From: Microcaldota archaeon
Lineage (GTDB): Archaea > Micrarchaeota > Micrarchaeia > Norongarragalinales > Norongarragalinaceae
DNA length: 41,144 bases
Direction: 5' to 3'
Assembly (NCBI GenBank): GCA_016207165.1
Contig: JACQQD010000002.1
Coordinates: 1-41,144, forward strand
Under the pieces are notes generated by a model, which worked only from the letters and a program-made list of their open reading frames with translations, ran no database searches and was not told the origin of the DNA. The position numbers were made by a program, and so were the translations under genes. Positions 25,464 through 31,243 of the stretch are shown here, one piece after another. Positions within the stretch are counted from its first letter, which is position 1; each line of letters starts with the position of its first letter.

Positions 25464-27023
25464 TCAATCACTTGAATCGGTTTCAGGGGTTTGGCAGATG
25501 AAAGGCGACGAAGCCAAAAGCGGGTTTTCCTTCAAGCAGGAAAGGCCCGCGCAGCAGGTGCCGCCGGAAAACACGCCGCACTGCCTGCCTTCAACGCGGC
25601 ACGCCGTATCCTCGACAGGCTCTTCGCCGACGTTGACCAACTCAATGGGCGGTTCGGGAGTCGGTAAAACCAGTTCGCCGTCGAAATAGGAAATGGCGGA
25701 ATCCGCGTCAACCAGCGTGACGCCGGCAAGCAGGTCGGAGAGTTCTTCTGGACTTGGGCTGGGCGACGGGGAGGGACTGGGTGAAGGGCTGGTGGGCGCG
25801 CACACCGTGGAAAACCCGTCCAATTGACAGGACAATGCTTGGCAGCACGAAATGCTTCCAGGGAGAATGCCGCATCCTTGGGCTTGCGGCACGCAGGAGA
25901 GTTCTCCGGAAGGGGAAGAATCCGTTTGCGATGAAGGAGGAGCTTGACAGCCCAAGCGGATGCCAAACGCGTCCAGCGCGCACCCGGCGCCTTTGGGCCG
26001 CACCCAGACACCAAAATCCTCGCGCACGGGCGTTTGCGACGAGCCGACGGCCGCCATGGCGGCATCTGCAGAGGAAGCGTCAATTCCGGCGCCCGTTTTC
26101 AGCCGGACTACTACGTCAAAAGCGGAACCAGACTTGAATTTCGTCGCATCCCAAAAAAGCCGTGACGCGCCGGGAACGCCTTCAAGCGCTTGAATGGTGG
26201 CAGGCCGGGGGAACACGGAACCGAATCCTTCAACTCCGGCTGGCAACAGGACGGCGAGGCCGCCGGAGTAATCCGTTGGCGCGGCAAATGAAAGCAGGGC
26301 GAACCGGCTGCCGTCGGGGCGCTGCAGGACAAAGAACGTGGTGCGGGAGTCCAAGGACCGTTCTAAAACAAGGGTGGATGAGGATCGCAAGTCCGCCGGA
26401 GACGGAATTTCTTCTTTGGAGGCCAAAGCGATTTGCTCGGCGTCCGCTCCCGCATCTTTTCCTGGAAGCACTTTCAAGTTGCCGGTGGGCAAGTCGGAAA
26501 ACGAGTAGGCGAAGCGGTCGTCGGAGACTTTGGACACGGCCACGGGTTCAACGGAAGCCGAGGCGTCCCCAGTCACCGAGAAAAACGAGTACGTGCCGGG
26601 CGGCAGCAGGATGGAAATCGAGTAGGCCGGCGGTGACGCGCCGGAATCAAACGACCACACCGAAGCGGACGCATCCAAAAGCGAGAACGAGAGGCCCGGC
26701 GCTCCCAAAAGCGTGCCCGAACCCCCGACTGGCACAAAAAACGCGTCCGGGTTAAAGTCCGCGCAGTCGCAACGCGTCTCTTGCGGAACGCTTAACGCCG
26801 TGAACAAATTGCCGGGCCGAAACGATCCGGAAGCGTCAGAACACTGCGAGTCCACGACCGCCGCCGCCCGGCATTGTTTTAATTCCAAGTCAGACAAGCC
26901 GGTGGCGGACTGCTGGAAGTTAGACTGGAGAACCAAAACGGCGACCACGACCACCAGCAACGCCCCGCCTAAGAGAAGAACGTATTCAAACGTTCCTTGT
27001 CCCCGTCGCGTGGATGTGGCCAC
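25464..27023 (-). CDS. Pilin-like class III signal peptide protein with two knottin-type motifs
   Basis: 519 residues from a GTG at 27023. The N-terminus MATSTRRGQGTFEYVLLLGG is an archaeal class III signal peptide, cut by a prepilin-type peptidase before Gln-Gly-Thr. The hydrophobic helix (about 14-34) would pack into a filament core. A beta-rich body follows. Residues 377-408 and 475-510 each show the inhibitor-cystine-knot spacing: C-x6-C-x8-CC-x4-C-x8-C and C-x6-C-x7-CC-x4-C-x13-C. A Ser-Pro repeat linker and a small domain lie between them. The start is chosen because ttttatt (RNA sense) lies about 25 nt upstream, fitting a leaderless mRNA. A TTG at 27077 is also in frame. It is the first gene of the operon leading to the kinase-like protein. 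The filament role is inferred. Confidence 0.85.
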   Translation of the reverse strand: MATSTRRGQGTFEYVLLLGGALLVVVVAVLVLQSNFQQSATGLSDLELKQCRAAAVVDSQCSDASGSFRPGNLFTALSVPQETRCDCADFNPDAFFVPVGGSGTLLGAPGLSFSLLDASASVWSFDSGASPPAYSISILLPPGTYSFFSVTGDASASVEPVAVSKVSDDRFAYSFSDLPTGNLKVLPGKDAGADAEQIALASKEEIPSPADLRSSSTLVLERSLDSRTTFFVLQRPDGSRFALLSFAAPTDYSGGLAVLLPAGVEGFGSVFPRPATIQALEGVPGASRLFWDATKFKSGSAFDVVVRLKTGAGIDASSADAAMAAVGSSQTPVREDFGVWVRPKGAGCALDAFGIRLGCQAPPSSQTDSSPSGELSCVPQAQGCGILPGSISCCQALSCQLDGFSTVCAPTSPSPSPSPSPSPSPEELSDLLAGVTLVDADSAISYFDGELVLPTPEPPIELVNVGEEPVEDTACRVEGRQCGVFSGGTCCAGLSCLKENPLLASSPFICQTPETDSSD

Positions 27024-27069
27024 ACAAAGCCAATGAATCCGGCAATAAAATGGTTTGGGATGTCTGCGA

Positions 27070-27164
27070 TATAGCAAACCGCGAAAGTTCCGGGAAACTT
27101 TCGCGCCGTTTGCTAGAAAGCAATCCCGGACTATTTCGTCGGGTTACTTTCCGGGATTGCCATA
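27070..27164. repeat. 95-bp double-hairpin element, copy A
   Basis: It runs from tatagcaaac to gggattgccata. The left hairpin pairs tagcaaac-cgcgaaagtt with aactttcgcg-cc-gtttgcta. The right hairpin pairs gcaatcccgga with tccgggattgc. It has imperfect terminal inverted repeats (TATAGCAA/TTGCCATA). It lies between the phosphoribosyltransferase stop and the pilin-like gene start. A close relative is at 33849-33943. Confidence 0.85.
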
Positions 27165-27204
27165 GGTTTGGCCAGCTCCGGAAAACGGTGCAAGCGGATA
27201 ACCG

Positions 27205-27918
27205 TCAACGCCGCCGCGTCTTTGCCGAGGAACCGGAAATCTTTTTCTGGAAGGGCATCCAGCGCACCAAGTTGCCGGACTTCCAGTACGGAGTGAGGAT
27301 TCGGCGGGCGACGAGTTCATCCATCACGGATTTCAGCTTGGTTTGCGGCACGCGGATGCGGTGCTTGGCGTAAAGCTCTTCCTTGACCATGTCCAGCGAC
27401 TTTTTCTCGCCGGAATCCGCATCGTACAAGCCGGCGACCAGCTGGCACATGTCTTCCGTGAAGTTCCACGGGAACACGAACCAAGTCCAGGGTTGTTTGG
27501 AGGCGTAGTAATCCGGTACAAAGGATGAGTTCTCCAAAACGAACAACGCCGCGGTCTTGAGTTTCCTTGGTTTTTGTTTCAAGAGGTGGTCGCGGGCCAA
27601 GGCAAAGCTCTGTCCGGTGTCCGCCAAATCGTCAACCAATAGAACGTTTTTCTTGGCGACGTCCGCCTTGAGCGGCGAATGGAGTTTGGCGGCCGGATCT
27701 TTTTGCGCGGTGACGCCCCAGTGGCTGACTTGAAAAGAGTACAAATCCGAGACCATCAAAAAATCCGCGAGGCTGCGGGCCGGCACGTAGCCTCCGCGCG
27801 CGATGGCGACGATGACGTCGGGCTTGAAGTGGTCTTCCCGGATTTTCCCCGAAAGGACGCGGGAGTACTCGTACATGTCCTCCCAGGACAGAACCTCGCA
27901 GCGGAAAGGCTTGATCAT
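27205..27918 (-). CDS. Phosphoribosyltransferase with C-terminal extension
   Basis: Type I phosphoribosyltransferase fold, 237 residues. The PRPP-binding loop is NVLLVDDLADTGQS at 91-104. The upstream strand VIVAIARGGYVPAR is the conserved pyrophosphate-side motif. Sequence style matches archaeal COG2236-type purine or xanthine-guanine phosphoribosyltransferases, acting in base salvage in the cytoplasm; the exact base is not evident. Residues about 165-220 (MVKEELYAKHRIRVPQTKLK) look like an added small helical, possibly winged-helix, domain. It starts 39 nt after the archease stop on the same strand, so the two may be co-transcribed. The 95-bp hairpin element begins 40 nt beyond its stop. 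Confidence 0.88.
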   Translation of the reverse strand: MIKPFRCEVLSWEDMYEYSRVLSGKIREDHFKPDVIVAIARGGYVPARSLADFLMVSDLYSFQVSHWGVTAQKDPAAKLHSPLKADVAKKNVLLVDDLADTGQSFALARDHLLKQKPRKLKTAALFVLENSSFVPDYYASKQPWTWFVFPWNFTEDMCQLVAGLYDADSGEKKSLDMVKEELYAKHRIRVPQTKLKSVMDELVARRILTPYWKSGNLVRWMPFQKKISGSSAKTRRR

Positions 27919-27957
27919 AAAAATGGAATGAATGGCGGCAATAAGAGGCTTTCCGAT

Positions 27958-28380
27958 TCAAATGTCCAACAGCACGCGGACAACCCAGTTCCCGTTTTTC
28001 CGTTCCGCCTTGGTCTCGTGGTGCGTCACGGCTTTCACGTCCAACACGCCTGCCTTGGCGGACATGGGCGCGCCCCGCGCCACGCCTTCCAACACAAAGC
28101 CGTCCTTGGTTTCCGCAAAACGCGTGACGGCAAACGAGCGGAAAAAAAGGCCGTGGGCGTCGCGCTCGGCCACCAAGTCACTCAAAACGAAGGCGGCCAG
28201 TTCGGATTCGGAAAGCGCGGTTTCGCGGATGGTGACTTTCTTGGACGTGCCGACCAGCGTCAAGTCGGCGATGGTTTCAAAGAGGGCCTTGGCCGCGTTC
28301 TCCAACGCTTCAGGAAAGGTTTGGCCGTACGCTTCGTAGAGCACGTCGGCGGTGTGGTCGAAAAACTTATAGGGCTTCAT
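27958..28380 (-). CDS. Archease (tRNA ligase RtcB cofactor)
   Basis: A 140-residue archease, which promotes guanylylation and turnover of the tRNA-splicing ligase RtcB. The N-terminal KFFDHTADVLYEAYGQTFPEA is the family hallmark, with the metal-binding His-Thr-Ala-Asp. The second conserved acidic region and the C-terminal AVTHHETKAERKNGNWVVRV are also present. An ATG four codons earlier (28392) is in frame. The 28380 start is preferred because it lies about 28 nt from the TATA box at 28406-28411, while 28392 lies too close (about 16 nt) to be in the transcript. It is divergent from the NAC gene and followed by the phosphoribosyltransferase. RtcB itself is not in the window. Confidence 0.93.
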   Translation of the reverse strand: MKPYKFFDHTADVLYEAYGQTFPEALENAAKALFETIADLTLVGTSKKVTIRETALSESELAAFVLSDLVAERDAHGLFFRSFAVTRFAETKDGFVLEGVARGAPMSAKAGVLDVKAVTHHETKAERKNGNWVVRVLLDI

Positions 28381-28403
28381 GAACCGTTTCATGGTACCGC
28401 ATG

Positions 28404-28412
28404 CCTATAAAG
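28404..28412. promoter_or_regulatory. Single TATA box between divergent archease and NAC genes
   Basis: cctataaag is the only good TATA candidate in the 64-nt gap between the two starts and could be read in both directions. It lies 28 nt from the archease ATG and 37 nt from the NAC ATG. Confidence 0.5.
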
Positions 28413-28429
28413 CCGTGCGGGAACACGCC

Positions 28430-28436
28430 AGGTGAT
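28430..28436 (+). promoter_or_regulatory. Strong Shine-Dalgarno sequence of the NAC gene
   Basis: aggtgat is a seven-base match to the complement of the archaeal 16S rRNA 3' end, eight nt before the ATG at 28445. Most other genes here lack such a site. If the TATA at 28406 is used for NAC, transcription would begin close to or inside this site. Confidence 0.55.
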
Positions 28437-28444
28437 TCCAGATT

Positions 28445-28777
28445 ATGTTGCCGAACATGAACCCCAAACAGCTTCAAGCCATGATGAAGCAGTTGGGCAT
28501 CAAGAACGAGGAAATCGAAGCGGAAAGAGTCATCGTCGAGAAATCCGACGGCTCCAAGCTCGTGGTGGAACCCGCGCAAGTCATGCTCATCGACATGAAA
28601 GGCCAGAAAAGCTTGCAGGTATCCGGAGAGTTCCAGGAAGAAAAAGGCTCCCAAACACAAACCGACGCCGACTTGGTCATGCAGGAAACCGGGTGCACGA
28701 AAGAGGAAGCCGAAAACGCCTTGAAGGAATCCGGCGGCGACTTGGCGGAAGCCATCTTAAAACTCAAAAAAGAGTAA
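28445..28777 (+). CDS. nac: Archaeal nascent polypeptide-associated complex protein
   Basis: Homodimeric archaeal NAC (alpha-type), which binds ribosomes near the exit tunnel and shields nascent chains. The 110 residues comprise a Met-rich start (MNPKQLQAMMKQLGI), a NAC beta-barrel domain (about 20-65, ERVIVEKSDGSKLVVEPAQV), and a C-terminal UBA domain (about 72-110). The UBA domain carries the pattern DLVMQETGCTKEEAENALKE, then GGDLAEAILKL. Length and order are as in other archaea. A good Shine-Dalgarno site lies in front. The next gene is convergent, 43 nt away. Confidence 0.96.
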   Translation: MLPNMNPKQLQAMMKQLGIKNEEIEAERVIVEKSDGSKLVVEPAQVMLIDMKGQKSLQVSGEFQEEKGSQTQTDADLVMQETGCTKEEAENALKESGGDLAEAILKLKKE

Positions 28778-28796
28778 GCCTACTGGCTGTTGGTCA

Positions 28797-28819
28797 AGAA
28801 AAGAAAAAAAACAAAAAAA
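28797..28819 (-). terminator. Oligo-T terminator of the beta-propeller gene
   Basis: Read leftward, this is a run of T7 and T8 blocks broken by single G or C bases, right after the stop of the gene at 28821-31082. Such U-tracts are the usual archaeal terminator. Confidence 0.65.
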
Positions 28820-28820
28820 G

Positions 28821-31082
28821 TCAGCGGACGGCGATGACGTCGCCTTCAATGTAAGGACCAAAGGGGCCAACGTAGCCGGGGTCGTACGGTAGTTTCACCG
28901 ACTTGAGTTCCGTCAAGTCCGACAACGCGTTGGCCTTGATGTACGAGTCAGACACGGTGTACAAAACGTCGCCGATGTACGCCGAACGCTTGACGTCGGT
29001 TCCGCCGCCGTAATAGTAATCGCCCATTTTCTTGAGTTGCTCGGCGTCCACGTGCGACACGTTGCCTTTGAGGTTGAACACGTTGCAGGCGTTCTGCACC
29101 GCGCAAGAGGGATCCACGCCAAAGGCGTAGGCGCCTTCAAAAACGACGTCGCCGTACACATGCACCAAGTCGTCCGTCTTCCTCTCGGGCGGTACCTGGG
29201 CCACGCGGACGGGAATGACTAACAGGTTTTTCTCTTTGTCAAACAAAAAGGCCTTGTGGTCGGACAGCGCGTAGGAATCCGATCCCGCGTCGCCAATGCC
29301 AAACGTACCCAGTTCCACGGGGTTGGAGACGTCCGACACGTCAAACAAAGACAGTTTGAGGCCCAGGGGAAACGCCAAGTCGCTGTCTTTCAGGGGAACG
29401 GCGTCCTTGCCTAAGCCAATGAGGTGCGTGTCGTCGTACGGGTGCAAGTAATTGGAGTAACCCGGAATCTTGAGCTTGCCCAACAATTCGGGGTGCGTCG
29501 GGTCGTCAAGGCCTATCACAAACAAGGGATCCAATTGCCGGAACGTGACGAGGTACGCGCGCGAATCCATGAAGCGCGCCGAGTAAATCGTTTCCCCAGG
29601 CGCAAGGTCCTCGAGTTTCCCGACCACGGTCAAGCCGGAGTCCAGCACGTACACGTGGTTCTTGGACGGCTGGCTTTGGCCCCAGACTTGGCCCGTGGTG
29701 GTCGCCACGCGAAGAAAGCCTTCAAACTCATCCAATGAAAATTGGTTCAACAAGTGGCCGGGCACTTGGCCTTCGCCTTGGTACTGGATTTGTTGACCCA
29801 AGGCGAAGCGGTGGATGGACGTGACTTCCGTCGGAGTGTATTTTCCGCGAAGCTCGTTTTCCTTTTCGTACACCGTCTCAAAGGCTTCCTGGCGCGCGGC
29901 GTCATCCAAACCATTCAAGTAGTCCTGAACCACGGCGATTTTGAGGTTGTCTTTGCGCCATTCCGAGACGTCGGAGGCGTCCGCGGCCGAAATCTTGTCT
30001 TTGACTTCTTGCGGCGCGGAGTCCACCGCCCATGCATACGATTCCCAAAGCGGGAGGTACTGGGGGTAGCGGGTGTACGCGATGTAGGCGTTGTCCTTGG
30101 AAACGTAGACGGTCTGGGCGCCGCCCATCAGAACGATTTCCTTGTCCAGGGTCTCGGGATTGGCGACGTCAAACCCCAGCATGGTGGTGAACTGGTAGGA
30201 GTCAAACGGGTAGTCGATGTAGCGGATGTCCGACGGAAGAATTTCCGCGACTTCGCCGTCCACGGCGTAAAGAGGCCTTGGCACCTGAACGTTGGCGTAA
30301 TCCGAAAACACGGCGTACACGCGGCCCCCAATCATGCGGGACGCCACGTAAGACCCCTTGACGTCGACGCGTTGGACGAGTTTGGGACTGGACCGGTCGG
30401 AGATGTCGTACACGTCAATGAAACTGGTTTGCGAGTAGTACGGATAATAGTCTGGGGCAATCATTTTGGAGGCCACGCCGGCGGCCGGAGCAATCTGGGT
30501 GACCACGGAGTCCACCACCGCGTCCTGGATTTTTTGTTCCAACGGCTTGACGTACGGCTCCCAGTCAAAGGTCTTGGAGCCCAAGGCCACCAACCGGTCG
30601 CCGTTTATGAAAAAGCCGGAGTACTGCATGTTGGAGTCGTTCAGAACGGAAAGTACTTTCGCGTCGGAGGCCGGATACGCGCGGGCGATGACGAGGTCGT
30701 CCCCTGACAAAGTATAGATGTAGGTGCCATCGGTTTTGAATACGTCGGCTTCGTCCACTCCCTGGACTTGCACGTTGGTGGTGGAGTAATCGGGCGCGGC
30801 TTCACCGGATTTCGCCGCCGCCAGGGGTGCACCGAAGGCAAAGTCTTCGGCGATGCCGTATCCGCGGTAGCCGCCTTGGGGTTGTTGGGCGGAGGCCAAA
30901 AACGAGGCGACGTTTTCCCAGGATTCAAAGGACTTCAAGTCGGAGCCAAGGGCAACGACGCTGGGATTGACAGTCGGCGTAACGGAGGGCATGGGCCCGG
31001 GGCCTGGAAGCGAAATGCCGACGATGACGAAGGCCGCGATGACGACGACCGCGAAACCCAACCAGAATGAATTGCCTTTCAT
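28821..31082 (-). CDS. Secreted beta-propeller domain protein (PF09826/COG4880 type)
   Basis: 753 residues. An uncleaved or lipoprotein-less signal anchor (WLGFAVVVIAAFVIVGISL, about 7-26) is followed by a short Pro/Thr spacer and then the family's start, NVQVQGVDEADVFKTDGTYI. The rest forms repeated propeller blades with alternating hydrophobic strands (VLSVLNDSNMQYSGFFINGD; TIYSARFMDSRAYLVTFRQL, then the RQLDPLFVIGLDDPTHPELLG motif). The final blade has a Cys pair (SCAVQNAC). The family is common in archaea and some bacteria as secreted or membrane-tethered proteins of unknown function, often near surface-protein genes. A TATA-like ttattaa lies about 35 nt upstream. It is followed by a T-rich terminator. 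Confidence 0.92.
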   Translation of the reverse strand: MKGNSFWLGFAVVVIAAFVIVGISLPGPGPMPSVTPTVNPSVVALGSDLKSFESWENVASFLASAQQPQGGYRGYGIAEDFAFGAPLAAAKSGEAAPDYSTTNVQVQGVDEADVFKTDGTYIYTLSGDDLVIARAYPASDAKVLSVLNDSNMQYSGFFINGDRLVALGSKTFDWEPYVKPLEQKIQDAVVDSVVTQIAPAAGVASKMIAPDYYPYYSQTSFIDVYDISDRSSPKLVQRVDVKGSYVASRMIGGRVYAVFSDYANVQVPRPLYAVDGEVAEILPSDIRYIDYPFDSYQFTTMLGFDVANPETLDKEIVLMGGAQTVYVSKDNAYIAYTRYPQYLPLWESYAWAVDSAPQEVKDKISAADASDVSEWRKDNLKIAVVQDYLNGLDDAARQEAFETVYEKENELRGKYTPTEVTSIHRFALGQQIQYQGEGQVPGHLLNQFSLDEFEGFLRVATTTGQVWGQSQPSKNHVYVLDSGLTVVGKLEDLAPGETIYSARFMDSRAYLVTFRQLDPLFVIGLDDPTHPELLGKLKIPGYSNYLHPYDDTHLIGLGKDAVPLKDSDLAFPLGLKLSLFDVSDVSNPVELGTFGIGDAGSDSYALSDHKAFLFDKEKNLLVIPVRVAQVPPERKTDDLVHVYGDVVFEGAYAFGVDPSCAVQNACNVFNLKGNVSHVDAEQLKKMGDYYYGGGTDVKRSAYIGDVLYTVSDSYIKANALSDLTELKSVKLPYDPGYVGPFGPYIEGDVIAVR

Positions 31083-31180
31083 GCAAGAATCACCTGGAAG
31101 GATAACGAATCCGGGTTAATAAGAACGAACGGATTTGTTCAGGCAAAAACCTGAAACCCGGAAAACAAAAAATCGGAGTG

Positions 31181-31242
31181 AAAGGAAAAAAAAAGTAAAA
31201 AAGAAAAAGAAAAAAAGAAAAAAAAGAAGAAAAATCCAAAAA
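31181..31242 (-). terminator. Long T-rich terminator tract after the Cys/Gln-rich gene
   Basis: Immediately after the stop at 31244, the leftward RNA would contain about 60 nt made almost only of U blocks of 4-9 separated by C, G or A. This is unusually long for an archaeal U-tract terminator. The gene for the beta-propeller protein starts about 100 nt further on. Confidence 0.65.
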
Positions 31243-31243
31243 G

